Assembly: GCF_006439395.2 (NCBI RefSeq)
Contig: NZ_CP083950.1
Location: forward strand, 4,763,001 to 4,827,000
Length of the DNA stretch: 64,000 nt
DNA from: Mesorhizobium sp. B4-1-4
Lineage (GTDB): Bacteria > Pseudomonadota > Alphaproteobacteria > Rhizobiales > Rhizobiaceae
Reading direction: 5' to 3'
This document shows positions 25,060-33,853 of this stretch, piece after piece. Every line of letters begins with the position of its first letter. Within the stretch, counting starts at the first letter, position 1. The translations under genes were made by a program, and so were the position numbers. Under the pieces are notes generated by a model. That model was not told where the DNA came from and made no database searches. It saw nothing but the letters and a program-made list of their open reading frames with translations.

Positions 25060-26160
25060 ATGAACTACACCAGGATGGTGATCGAGAAGGAAGCGCCGGA
25101 GGAGTACGGCTATGACCGTATCCGCTACAATCTCTCCGAAAGCTCGATCGCCGACCAGAAGCTCTCCGACATCGGCCTGTCGCTGCCTGACCTTACGCTC
25201 TTTTATGGCGAGCATCGCGGCGACAAGGAATTGCGTGCGCTGATCGCGGCGCAAGATGCCGGCATTTCGCCCGATGACGTGCTGGTCACCGCCGGGGCCG
25301 CCGGGGCGCTCTTCATCATCTCGACTTCGCTTTTGTCGGCGAGCGACCACCTCGTCGTCATCAGGCCCAACTATGCCACCAACATCGAAACCCCACGGGC
25401 GATCGGCTGCGCCATCAGCTTTGTCGATCTGGCCTTCGAGGACGGCTTTGCCATCGATGTCGAGGCCATCAAGGCGGCGATACGGCCGGACACCAGGCTG
25501 ATCAGCGTCACCTGCCCGCACAACCCGACCGGCACGATGATGTCGCGCGCCGATCTCGATGCGCTGGTGGCGCTCGCCGACGCCAGCGCCTGCCATCTGC
25601 TGGTCGACGAGACTTATCGCGATTTGTCCTATGGCACGAGGCTGCCTTCGGCGGCCTCGCTCAGCCCGCGTGCCATCAGCGTCTCGTCGCTGTCGAAGGC
25701 CTTCGGCATTCCCGGCATCCGCATCGGCTGGCTGGTCACCAGGGATGCGGCACTTCAGGAGACGTTCCTCGCCGCCAAGGAGCAGATCGGCATCTGCGGC
25801 AGCGTCATCGACGAAGCCATTGCGCGTGGCATGCTGGAGCGGCGCGATATCTTCCTGGCGATGCTGCTGCCCGAAATGGCGAAGCGGCGCGACATCGTCC
25901 AGGCCTGGATCGACCGCGAGCCACTGGTCGACTGGGTGCGGCCAGAGGGCGGCGTCGTCGGCTTCCCGCGCCTCAATGTCGAGCCCGACTTCGACCTCGA
26001 CCGATTCTATGCGAAGCTGCTGGAAAGCCACGGCACCTATGTCGGATCAGGCCATTGGTTCGAGATGCCGAAGCGCTTCTTCCGCGTCGGCTTCGGCTGG
26101 CCCGCGGAGGCGGAGCTGCGAGGCGGGCTAGATGCCATTTCGGCTGCCTTGCGTGGATGA
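25060..26160 (+). CDS. PLP-dependent aminotransferase, class I/II
   Basis: A 366-aa fold-type I aminotransferase. The PLP-contact region VTAGAAGALFIIS is near residue 75, the aromatic/Asn contact in TCPHNPTGTMMS near 150, VDETYRDLSYG near 184, and the Schiff-base lysine in VSSLSKAFGIPGIRIGWLV near 213. The substrate is not readable: family members act on aromatic, branched or unusual amino acids. It stands alone between a terminator and an MFS gene. Confidence 0.85.
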   Translation: MNYTRMVIEKEAPEEYGYDRIRYNLSESSIADQKLSDIGLSLPDLTLFYGEHRGDKELRALIAAQDAGISPDDVLVTAGAAGALFIISTSLLSASDHLVVIRPNYATNIETPRAIGCAISFVDLAFEDGFAIDVEAIKAAIRPDTRLISVTCPHNPTGTMMSRADLDALVALADASACHLLVDETYRDLSYGTRLPSAASLSPRAISVSSLSKAFGIPGIRIGWLVTRDAALQETFLAAKEQIGICGSVIDEAIARGMLERRDIFLAMLLPEMAKRRDIVQAWIDREPLVDWVRPEGGVVGFPRLNVEPDFDLDRFYAKLLESHGTYVGSGHWFEMPKRFFRVGFGWPAEAELRGGLDAISAALRG

Positions 26161-26289
26161 ACATGACGTGCGATCCGCCGGACAGGCCGGAAAATCCTTG
26201 ATCCGGGATTGATTTTAACGCACATCCCGCCGCGAACTTTGCTAGAAGTTCCATTGGTCGGACCAGCGCCCGTCGTGGAAGTGCCCCGC

Positions 26290-26410
26290 CAGCATCGCAT
26301 CGGCCCGAAAATCTGTTCCGATCTTCGGAAAGCACGATGCGAAAACCAACAGTGCTGGAGCGTACTTTGTGCGTTCGATTGGACACCCGTCGCTCCAGTG
26401 CCATCGCAAC
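26290..26410. repeat. Probable intergenic palindromic repeat upstream of the MFS gene
   Basis: The 262-bp gap 26161-26422 has no gene. Its right half contains TCTTCGGAAAGCACGATGCG and an imperfect dyad AGTGCTGGAGCG (~26350) with CGCTCCAGTGCC (~26392). The text resembles a repeat I know from Rhizobiales intergenic regions, but no second copy is in this window, so the call is tentative. The dyad abuts the MFS start and could fold in its leader RNA. Confidence 0.4.
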
Positions 26411-26422
26411 GGGGCTCTATTC

Positions 26423-27661
26423 ATGACTGCCGCACAAACTTCGCCGGACCAGCGCTACGCCGCGTTTCGGCACCGTCCGTTCCTCAGCTACTGGACGGCA
26501 CGCTTCCTCACCACCTTCGCGACCATGATCGTGTCGGTCGCCGTTGGCTGGCAGATTTATGACCTGACGCGCGATCCATTCGACCTCGGCATCGTCGGCA
26601 TTGTCCAGTTCCTGCCGTCACTGCTTTTGGTGCTGGTCACCGGCGTCGTCGCCGATCGCTTCGGCCGTCGGCTGATCATGACGCTGTCGACGCTGATCGA
26701 GGCTGGTTGCGCATTGGCTCTGCTGTTCCTGACGCTTAACGTCCTTACCGGCCCGTTGCCGATCTTCGCCGTGCTCGTCGTGTTCGGAATTGCCCGCGCC
26801 TTCTATGGGCCGGCATCGTCGTCACTGTTCGCCAATCTCGTGCCGCAGGAGGATTTCGCCAACGCGATCGCCTGGAATTCGTCCGCCTGGCAGACGGCGA
26901 CCATCATCGGTCCGGTTGCCGGCGGCCTGCTCTATGGCGTCTCGGCCGAAGTGGCTTACGCCACGGCGGCGATCCTGATGCTCGCCGCGGCGTTGCTCAT
27001 CTTCACCATCCCGAAGCCCGCCCAGCAGACGTCGACCGACAAGCCCACCATGCAGACATTGTTTGCCGGCTTCCGTTATATATGGGGCGAGAAGATCGTG
27101 CTCGGCGCCATCTCGCTCGACCTTTTTGCCGTGCTTCTGTCCGGCGCCTCGGCGCTGCTGCCGGTCTATGCTCGCGACATTCTGGAACTTGGCCCCTGGG
27201 GACTCGGCTTGCTGCGTTCCGCGCCGGGCATTGGGGCCATTTGCGTCGCGGTGTGGCTGGCCGGACACCCGATCCGCAACCATGCCGGCCTCATCATGCT
27301 CGGCTTCGTGGCGGCGTTCGGTGCCTTCACCGTGCTGTTTGGCCTGTCGACCCTCACATGGCTGTCGATCGTGGCGCTTGCCTTCCTCGGCGCCACCGAC
27401 ATGTTCAGCGTCTACATCCGGGAGACGCTGATCCAGCTATGGACCCCGGACGCGGTGCGCGGGCGCGTCAACGCCGTCAACCAGGTTTTCGTCGGCGCTT
27501 CCAACGAGCTCGGCGAATTCCGCGCCGGCACCATGGCGGCGCTGATCGGCACCGTTCCGGCAGTCGTGATCGGCGGCGTCGGCGCCATCGCGGCAGCCGG
27601 CCTGTGGGCTTACCTGTTCCCTCAGCTGCGCAAGGTTCGTCACCTCAACGGCCGCAACTGA
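26423..27661 (+). CDS. MFS transporter (EntS/DHA3-like, 12 TM)
   Basis: A 412-aa MFS permease with ~11-12 hydrophobic segments and the MFS_3 style: YAAFRHRPFLSYWTARFLTT at the N-terminus and motif A GVVADRFGRRLIM at ~residue 75. The motif FANAIAWNSSAWQTATIIGP is typical of enterobactin-exporter-like transporters. Export of a small metabolite is likely; no siderophore genes are nearby. ATG 26423 is preferred over an upstream in-frame ATG at 26369 because the extra 18 residues are polar and unlike the family. Confidence 0.86.
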   Translation: MTAAQTSPDQRYAAFRHRPFLSYWTARFLTTFATMIVSVAVGWQIYDLTRDPFDLGIVGIVQFLPSLLLVLVTGVVADRFGRRLIMTLSTLIEAGCALALLFLTLNVLTGPLPIFAVLVVFGIARAFYGPASSSLFANLVPQEDFANAIAWNSSAWQTATIIGPVAGGLLYGVSAEVAYATAAILMLAAALLIFTIPKPAQQTSTDKPTMQTLFAGFRYIWGEKIVLGAISLDLFAVLLSGASALLPVYARDILELGPWGLGLLRSAPGIGAICVAVWLAGHPIRNHAGLIMLGFVAAFGAFTVLFGLSTLTWLSIVALAFLGATDMFSVYIRETLIQLWTPDAVRGRVNAVNQVFVGASNELGEFRAGTMAALIGTVPAVVIGGVGAIAAAGLWAYLFPQLRKVRHLNGRN

Positions 27662-27678
27662 CGCGCAGCGCCGTAAAC

Positions 27679-28395
27679 CTACCGCACCGCCTGTCGACCA
27701 AAGATCATCCGCAAAAACTCGTCCAGCCAGCGCTTCAGATGCATGTCCCAGATCAGGCGGCCGCCGAGATGATCGCGGCCGGGCTGTGCGCCTGGCAGCT
27801 CGAAGCGGTGCGCGCCGCGCACCACCCAGCGCTGCATCATCACCCTTGTGAGTTCGCCGTGGAACTGGATGCCCCAGGCATTGTCGCCGTAGCGGAAGGC
27901 CTGGTTGGGATAGGTTTCCGCCGTCGCCAGCAAGGTCGCGTCCCTGGGCAGCGAAAAACCTTCGCGATGGAACTGGTAGACCATTTCGGGCCAGTGCATC
28001 AGCTTCTTGCCAGCCTCGGTGGCCGTGAGCGGATACCAGCCGATCTCGACCAGCCCTTCGCCGTGACCCTCGACCTTGCCGCCGAGATGATTGACCAGCA
28101 TCTGCGCGCCAAGACAGATGCCGAGCAGCGGCCGGTTTTCCCGGAGCGGGACTTCGAGCCAACTGGTTTCGCGGCGGACGAACTCGTCCTCGTCATTGGC
28201 GCTCATCGGCCCGCCGAACACCACGGTGCCGGCATGGTGGTCCAGTGTTTCCGGCAGAACATCGCCCAGCGGCGGACGACGGATGTCGAGATCGAAACCC
28301 TCTTCGAGCAGCATATGGCCGACGCGTCCGGGGCTCGAATTCTCCTGATGCAGCACGATCAGAATTTTTGGCTTCGACCTCGTTGTGCGCGGCAT
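27679..28395 (-). CDS. Class I glutamine amidotransferase-like protein
   Basis: A 238-aa GATase1 (GuaA-type) domain protein. The nucleophile Cys94 is in LLGICLGAQMLVNHLGG; the His partner is in WGIQFHGELT, and the VVFGGPMSAND oxyanion region is near residue 58. Stand-alone homologues include gamma-glutamyl hydrolases of polyamine catabolism and uncharacterised GMP-synthase-like proteins; which one this is cannot be decided. It is convergent with the MFS gene and followed upstream by the TerB-like gene in the same direction. Confidence 0.84.
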   Translation of the reverse strand: MPRTTRSKPKILIVLHQENSSPGRVGHMLLEEGFDLDIRRPPLGDVLPETLDHHAGTVVFGGPMSANDEDEFVRRETSWLEVPLRENRPLLGICLGAQMLVNHLGGKVEGHGEGLVEIGWYPLTATEAGKKLMHWPEMVYQFHREGFSLPRDATLLATAETYPNQAFRYGDNAWGIQFHGELTRVMMQRWVVRGAHRFELPGAQPGRDHLGGRLIWDMHLKRWLDEFLRMIFGRQAVR

Positions 28396-28413
28396 CGGCA
28401 GGCGAATTCCCGT

Positions 28414-28902
28414 CTATTCGTCGCTCGACGTCCCACGGGCGCCCGGCGCCTGCGCCGCCGCCTTGCGGCGCGTCTCGATCCGGTCGTGGCGCTCGACGCC
28501 GATCAGCTCGGCGACGCGCCAGACCGTATTGTCCTCGAGCTCGTGCAGTTCGCCATCGGCATAAACGATCTCCCACATCAGGCCGATGAATGCCTTGCGT
28601 CCCTCGGCGTCGAGATGCCGCTTGAGCACGCTGGTGAAGGCATAGAGGTCGATCGCCTCATTGTCGGCGCGTTCGCCGGCGGCGGCGAGTGCTTCGAGTT
28701 CGACGCCGCTGATCGAATAGGTCTGCGCCAGCACCGCCTTGAAGCGCTCCCATTCGACATCCTGGCGCACGCCGTCGGCATTCATCACATGATAGAGCAG
28801 TGCCGATGCGGCAACGCGCGGATCATCCGCGCTCGGGCGGACCCCGGCGCCGGTCGGCAATTCCCTGAGAAACGACAGCACGCGCTCGAACATCAAATCC
28901 AT
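28414..28902 (-). CDS. TerB-like domain protein
   Basis: A 162-aa all-helical protein with the TerB/DjlA-N fold: paired acidic motifs, ALLYHVMNADGVRQDVEWER and IGLMWEIVYADGELHELEDN, each match the family's metal-binding D-G-x-x-x-x-E pattern. Such proteins are loosely annotated tellurite-resistance proteins; most have no tested role. It lies 28 bases downstream of hemY, in the same direction, so it may be cotranscribed with the heme operon. Starts at 28902 or 28893 are both possible. Confidence 0.78.
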   Translation of the reverse strand: MDLMFERVLSFLRELPTGAGVRPSADDPRVAASALLYHVMNADGVRQDVEWERFKAVLAQTYSISGVELEALAAAGERADNEAIDLYAFTSVLKRHLDAEGRKAFIGLMWEIVYADGELHELEDNTVWRVAELIGVERHDRIETRRKAAAQAPGARGTSSDE

Positions 28903-28930
28903 TCCCAAACGGCCAGACGATTGGCCCAGA

Positions 28931-30532
28931 TCAAAACAACCGGAACCGGCGCGGTGACTTTCCCGCCTCGTCGTCCGGATCGACGCCCGGATCGTCCGGC
29001 AACCGCGTCAGCTCTTCCGCCGGCTCGACGGCCTCGGCACCAGCCGGCACCGCCGCGAACGCCGCGGCGGTCACAGGGGTGACATGGTCGTCGCGGCTTT
29101 CGGTTTCCTTGCTTGTCGCCTCGTTGGCCTGGGCGACATGATCGATGACGTCGATCGGCTTTTCCGGCACCGGTTTGGCTGGCGCCTCGATTGCCGCGAC
29201 CGCTCCATCCGGCGCGTCGTCGTGGCTGTCGATCAGCTGGCCGAGGCGCTCCATCGGGGCGCGCCACTCGAAGGCGTCGAGCCGGCCGGTGATGGGCGAT
29301 ACCGGCGCCCAACGTTCCGAAACCACGCCGTCCGCCACCCAGGCCGGGTCGCGCGGCGCCCGCACTGCCTTGGAGAGCAGCTGCCTGACCTTGCCCTGGT
29401 CACCGGTCTCGGCTTCCTCGATATCGGCGAGGAGCAGATACGCGCCCTCGCGCCGGTCCATCCGGATCGCGGCCTCGGCCTCGCGGCGGGCGGTGGCGAA
29501 ATCCTGCGCATCGAGTGCCGCGCGCGCCACTGTCATCGATGATTCGGCGTGGTTCTTCTTCATCTCCTGCAGCTTCTTGGCCCGGTTGAGCCGGTCGAGC
29601 ACGGCGTCACCCGGCCGCGCATGGGTGTAGAGCTCGGCGACCTCGGGATGCGGCTCGGCCCGCCAAGCCGTTTCCAGGATCTTTGATCCCTTGCGCACGT
29701 CGTTCTGCTTGAACAGCGCCGCGGCTGCGGCGACAGCGGCAGGCGCGAAATCCGGCCGCAGTCTGTTGGCCTCGATTGCCGCTGTCCGGGCGGCAGCGGG
29801 ATCGCTGTCGGCGAGCGACTGCGCCTTGGCGGTCAACAGCACGGCGCGGCGGCGGGCGGCTGCGTCGCGTTCGATCTGCCGCGTCGACTTCTGCGCCTCC
29901 ACCAATTTCAGGGCACCGTCCCAGTCGCCGCGCGCGGTCAGCTCCTCCAGCGTCGATTCGGCGGCCCAGGCCAGTTGCGGCGCCATCACCGCGGCACGGC
30001 CGGCATAATGCCGGGCGGCGTTGCGGTCGCCCAGCCGTTCAGCTTCGAGATAGAGTCCACGCAGCCCGAGCAGACGCATTTCAGGATCGTCGAGCATGCT
30101 CTCGAATTTCTGCCGCGCGCCTTCATGATCGCCTTCGAGCAGCGATGCCTGCGCCTCGAGCAGATGGATCAGCGGCTCCTGGTCGGAGCGGATCAGCTTG
30201 GCTGCTTCCTTGGTCTTCTTGCGGGCCAGCGCGCCGTCGCCGGCGCCGGCGGCGATCATGCCGGTCGACAGGGCCTGATAGCCACGGTCGCGACGGCGCA
30301 CGCGGAAATAGCGCGAGATGGTGTAAGGGCTGTTCCACAGCGACCTGATCAGCCACCACAGGATCATCACCGCGGCGACGACAGCGACGATGGCCACCGC
30401 CGCCACCATCAGGCTGACCTGGTACTGGTAGCCGTTGAAGGTGACGACCATGTCGCCCGGCCGGTCGGCAAGCCAGGCAAAGCCCAGCCCAAGCGCGAAA
30501 ACGACGATGAGGAAGGCGAGCAGGCGGATCAT
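28931..30532 (-). CDS. hemY: HemY-type TPR membrane protein of the heme operon
   Basis: A 533-aa HemY_N/TPR protein (not the protoporphyrinogen oxidase also called HemY). Two TM segments at ~1-20 and ~40-65 (LMVAAVAIVAVVAAVMILWW) precede the PYTISRYFRVRRRDRGYQAL motif, then TPR-like helical repeats through ~400 and an acidic, proline-rich tail. The E. coli counterpart is needed for normal protoheme production. It is the last heme-linked gene of hemC-hemD-mitofilin-hemY, starting 10 bases after the mitofilin gene. Confidence 0.88.
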   Translation of the reverse strand: MIRLLAFLIVVFALGLGFAWLADRPGDMVVTFNGYQYQVSLMVAAVAIVAVVAAVMILWWLIRSLWNSPYTISRYFRVRRRDRGYQALSTGMIAAGAGDGALARKKTKEAAKLIRSDQEPLIHLLEAQASLLEGDHEGARQKFESMLDDPEMRLLGLRGLYLEAERLGDRNAARHYAGRAAVMAPQLAWAAESTLEELTARGDWDGALKLVEAQKSTRQIERDAAARRRAVLLTAKAQSLADSDPAAARTAAIEANRLRPDFAPAAVAAAAALFKQNDVRKGSKILETAWRAEPHPEVAELYTHARPGDAVLDRLNRAKKLQEMKKNHAESSMTVARAALDAQDFATARREAEAAIRMDRREGAYLLLADIEEAETGDQGKVRQLLSKAVRAPRDPAWVADGVVSERWAPVSPITGRLDAFEWRAPMERLGQLIDSHDDAPDGAVAAIEAPAKPVPEKPIDVIDHVAQANEATSKETESRDDHVTPVTAAAFAAVPAGAEAVEPAEELTRLPDDPGVDPDDEAGKSPRRFRLF

Positions 30533-30542
30533 CGTATTGCCC

Positions 30543-32000
30543 TCATGCCTTCATCGCGCCGGAGATCAGCGCGTCGACCTGGGTTTCGACCTCGATGCGC
30601 GCCTTCAGTTTGCCGGCAAAATCGGCGCCGGCGGCCTTCGCGGCTTCCGGCAGTGCGTTGTATTCGCTGAGCGCCTTGGCATAGTCGCCCTGATTGACCG
30701 CCACTTCCATGCGCGCCACAGTTTCAGGCGCGCCGGGACCCTGGACGGCGCCGATCGGCCGGACCTTGACCAGCGATTCGGCGCTCGACATCAGGCTCTG
30801 CAGAAAGCCGGCGTTCTGGTCGACAGGCGTCGCGGCGGCGACCATGGCATTGGCGGCGGCGTCCATCTGCGAGGCGATCTCGGTGCGGGTCGGAACCCCC
30901 TTTTCGGCATAGGGCCGCAAGGCCGCCAGTTGCGACGCATTGGGCGAAATCGCGGCCAGCGTATCGAGTTCGGTCGCGAACGGAGCGCCACGGTCGAGCG
31001 CCGCCTTCAGCGCCGAGGCGGCGATGGCGAGCGCGATCTTCGGCTGTCCGGCTTGCGCCTCGACCTTGCCGGAAAGCTGCGACACCGATTGCTCCAGCGC
31101 GGCGAGCCGGCCTTCCTGCGCCTTCGCCGCCTCGTCGGTCGACTTCACCAGCGCATCGAGACCCGCCAGCTTTTCGTTGAGCGGGCCGAGATCGACCGGT
31201 GCCGTACTGCCGGCCTTGCCAAGAGCGGTGACCGCCGTTTCGATCTGCTTGACCTTGTCGCCGAGTGCGGCAAGCCCGGCGCTGTCACCCGCGCCGCCCT
31301 GTGCGACCGTCGATTTCAACGTCGCGACATCGCTCTTGACCTGATCGAGTGCGGCCGACAGGCCGTCAACCTTGGCCGAGGCGTCGCCGCCGCCCGCTTC
31401 CTTCATGCCGGCGATTTCAGACTTCAGCGAGGCGATCTGGCCGTTGACTCCGTCGAGTGAAACACCAGCGCCTGAACCCGGCGCGCCGAGCAGGCCGGCG
31501 AACTGCAGGCCGCCGGCGCCGACCAGTGCGATGACACCCCCGATGATGCCGGCAGCGATGCCGTTGACGCCACCACGCTTCGGCTGTGCCGCCATCGGTT
31601 CGCTCCTTGCCTCAGTTTTTCCGGCAGCCGCCTTGGTCTCGCCGGCCTTCGTGCTTGCGTCCTCAAAGCCGTAATCGAAAGGCTTCGCGGGCGGCGCCTC
31701 CGAACCGGGGTAAGGCATCTCCGGTTCCGCGGCTTTGGTCGCCGGCGCATCCGCTCCGGCCTGCCCCGTGGCGTCGGCATGCTCCCAAGGTTCGAGATCG
31801 GTCTGGTCGGCATGCACCGGCTCTTCCGGAGCCTCCGGCTGCGAGGCGTTCGCGGCCTCCTCGGCCTTCGCCTCGTCGGTCTGGGCCGCGTCCTTGGCGG
31901 CATCCTCGTCGACGATGCGGGACACGGCGCCGGGCTCGAGATCGATGGTCACCGGCTCGCGGCGGCTTTTCGAGTGTCGCATCTTCGGCGTCTTGACCAT
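30543..32000 (-). CDS. Bacterial mitofilin (Mic60-like) membrane protein
   Basis: A 485-aa protein at the HemX position of the heme operon. It has an acidic, Ala/Pro-rich cytoplasmic N-terminus (~1-140), one TM helix (~145-170: GIAAGIIGGVIALVGAGGLQ), a long coiled coil with repeated LxxLxxxV heptads (~175-330) and a compact C-terminal domain ending LKARIEVETQVDALISGAMK, the mitofilin signature region. Alphaproteobacterial Mic60 homologues shape intracytoplasmic membranes and are encoded next to hem genes, so this agrees by family and place. ATG 32000 is preferred over a TTG five codons upstream. Confidence 0.8.
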   Translation of the reverse strand: MVKTPKMRHSKSRREPVTIDLEPGAVSRIVDEDAAKDAAQTDEAKAEEAANASQPEAPEEPVHADQTDLEPWEHADATGQAGADAPATKAAEPEMPYPGSEAPPAKPFDYGFEDASTKAGETKAAAGKTEARSEPMAAQPKRGGVNGIAAGIIGGVIALVGAGGLQFAGLLGAPGSGAGVSLDGVNGQIASLKSEIAGMKEAGGGDASAKVDGLSAALDQVKSDVATLKSTVAQGGAGDSAGLAALGDKVKQIETAVTALGKAGSTAPVDLGPLNEKLAGLDALVKSTDEAAKAQEGRLAALEQSVSQLSGKVEAQAGQPKIALAIAASALKAALDRGAPFATELDTLAAISPNASQLAALRPYAEKGVPTRTEIASQMDAAANAMVAAATPVDQNAGFLQSLMSSAESLVKVRPIGAVQGPGAPETVARMEVAVNQGDYAKALSEYNALPEAAKAAGADFAGKLKARIEVETQVDALISGAMKA

Positions 32001-32109
32001 GCCTGGGCTCCGCAAAATTCGCTTCGTCTCAACGCCTGGTGGCGCGTGATGGTTCAGAAGGGTCTAGCACATCACCAAGCGGTGAAAAGGGGCGGTGTGA
32101 TGACGCGGG

Positions 32110-32826
32110 TCACGGCCGCTCCGGCAAAAGCGCCAGCATTGCCTCCTCGTCGGGTCGTGCGGCAATGCGAATTGACTTGCCGGCGCTGTCGGCGAAGGCA
32201 GCGGCGATACGCGCGGAAAGCGCGAAAACCCTTGTTTTTTCAAAGAGCCCTTTCAATGCGGATCTTGCGGCCAGCACCTGCAACGCGACAGCCGCCTTGG
32301 CCGAATAAAGCAGCACCGCGTCGACCGGCTCGCCGGACAGCCGCGCCAGAATGGTCTCGTCCGAATACGGCACCGGGAACGTATCGTATGTTTCGACCGC
32401 GCGAACCCGCACTCCAGCCGCCTCCAACCGCTGTTCGAACATTGGAAACCGCACGCGTCCGCAGAGATAGACGACGGTTTTGCCGGGAAACGCCGCCACA
32501 ATGCCGTCGGCAAGCGACTCGGCATCGCCGGAACCCTCAAAGACCGACAGGAGCCCCGCCTTGCGTGCGGCTTCCGCCGTCCTCGTTCCGACGGCATGGC
32601 ACGGCAGAGCGGCAAGCGCAGCCATCATCTCCTTTGGGGCATGGCGCACGGCATTGGCGCTGGTCACGGCAACGGCGACAGCGTCATCTGCAACCAGCCG
32701 GGCATCGGCAGGCAAAGCCACCGTTTCGGTCAGGGGCAGGAGAACCGGCTGAAAACCTTTATCCTGAAGCCGCCGCGCCGTGCGCGATGCGCCCGGTTCC
32801 GGTCTGGTCACCAGGACGCGAAGCAT
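32110..32826 (-). CDS. hemD: Uroporphyrinogen-III synthase
   Basis: A 238-aa HemD: cyclises hydroxymethylbilane with D-ring inversion. Sequence is weakly conserved, as usual, but the N-terminus VLVTRPEPGASRTARRLQDKG, the VTSANAVRH segment, YLCGRVR and the LLYSAKAAVALQVL region fit the family. It starts 2 bases after the hemC stop, giving the common hemCD pair. A 109-bp gap separates it from the mitofilin gene; no clear terminator is there. Confidence 0.88.
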   Translation of the reverse strand: MLRVLVTRPEPGASRTARRLQDKGFQPVLLPLTETVALPADARLVADDAVAVAVTSANAVRHAPKEMMAALAALPCHAVGTRTAEAARKAGLLSVFEGSGDAESLADGIVAAFPGKTVVYLCGRVRFPMFEQRLEAAGVRVRAVETYDTFPVPYSDETILARLSGEPVDAVLLYSAKAAVALQVLAARSALKGLFEKTRVFALSARIAAAFADSAGKSIRIAARPDEEAMLALLPERP

Positions 32827-32828
32827 TT

Positions 32829-33755
32829 TCAGAGCCAGCCGTCGAAGAACTTTTCGCCGGCCTTGGCCCGCACCGTCCGCGCCGCCTCATCGCCGATGCG
32901 GACGGCATCCTGCGCTGCCCCCTGCAGCTCGACCGCGTGCGACTGGGTACCATCGGGCGAAATGATCAGACCGGAAAAGGAGAGTTTTCCGGCCGTGATC
33001 GCCGCGTAGCCGGCGATCGGCGTGCGGCAGGAGCCGTCGAGCGCCGCCAGGAAAGAGCGTTCGCAGGCCAGCGCCTGACCGGTCGGCACGTCATGGATGG
33101 CCAGCAGCATCTTCTCGACCTCGCGGTCGCCGATGCGCGTCTCGACGCCGATCGCGCCCTGGCCGGGCGCCGGCGGAAAGATGTCGAGCGGCATCAGGTC
33201 GGTGATCACATGGTCGAGGCCGAGCCGCTTCAGCCCGGCATAGGCAAGGATGGTGCCTGCGGCGACGCCTTCATCGAGCTTGCGCAGCCGCGTCTGCACA
33301 TTGCCGCGGAACATCACCACGTCGAGATCCGGCCGCATGCGGCGGATCAGCGCCTGCCGCCTGAGCGACGACGAGCCGACCGTCGCGCCGCGCGGCAGCT
33401 CAGCGATGCTCTTCGCCGCCTTGCCGACAAAGGCATCACGGGCATCCTCGCGCGGCAGGAAGGCGGAGAGTTCCAGACCTTCGGGCAGTTGCGTCGGCAT
33501 GTCCTTCGACGAATGCACGGCGATGTCGATCGCGCCGGCGAGCAGCGCCTCCTCGATCTCCTTGGTGAACAGGCCCTTGCCGCCGGCCTCAGACAGCGGC
33601 CGGTCCTGGATGCGGTCGCCGCTGGTCGAGATGACGACGATTTCGAAGGCTTCCGCCGGCAGGCCATGAGCGGCCATCAGCCGCGCCTGTGTCTCATGCG
33701 CCTGCGCCAAGGCCAGCGGGCTGCCGCGTGTTCCGATTTTCAAGATTGTTTGCAT
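32829..33755 (-). CDS. hemC: Hydroxymethylbilane synthase (porphobilinogen deaminase)
   Basis: A 308-aa enzyme joining four porphobilinogens to hydroxymethylbilane in the cytosol. Seen: KIGTRGSPLALAQAHETQAR at the N-terminus, the KDMPTQLPEGLELSAFLPRE block, the arginine-rich GSSSLRRQA segment, and the dipyrromethane cofactor cysteine in GSCRTPIAGYA (~residue 243). ATG 33755 fits family starts. Divergent from tsaD across 98 bp. Confidence 0.95.
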   Translation of the reverse strand: MQTILKIGTRGSPLALAQAHETQARLMAAHGLPAEAFEIVVISTSGDRIQDRPLSEAGGKGLFTKEIEEALLAGAIDIAVHSSKDMPTQLPEGLELSAFLPREDARDAFVGKAAKSIAELPRGATVGSSSLRRQALIRRMRPDLDVVMFRGNVQTRLRKLDEGVAAGTILAYAGLKRLGLDHVITDLMPLDIFPPAPGQGAIGVETRIGDREVEKMLLAIHDVPTGQALACERSFLAALDGSCRTPIAGYAAITAGKLSFSGLIISPDGTQSHAVELQGAAQDAVRIGDEAARTVRAKAGEKFFDGWL

Positions 33756-33853
33756 GGCGCGCGGTCCGTGATAACCCCCGGCTGGCTTTGCGTTTCCGGG
33801 CACTCTCCTAACGAGGAACGCCCGGACATACAATCTCTGGAGACAGCGACGAA

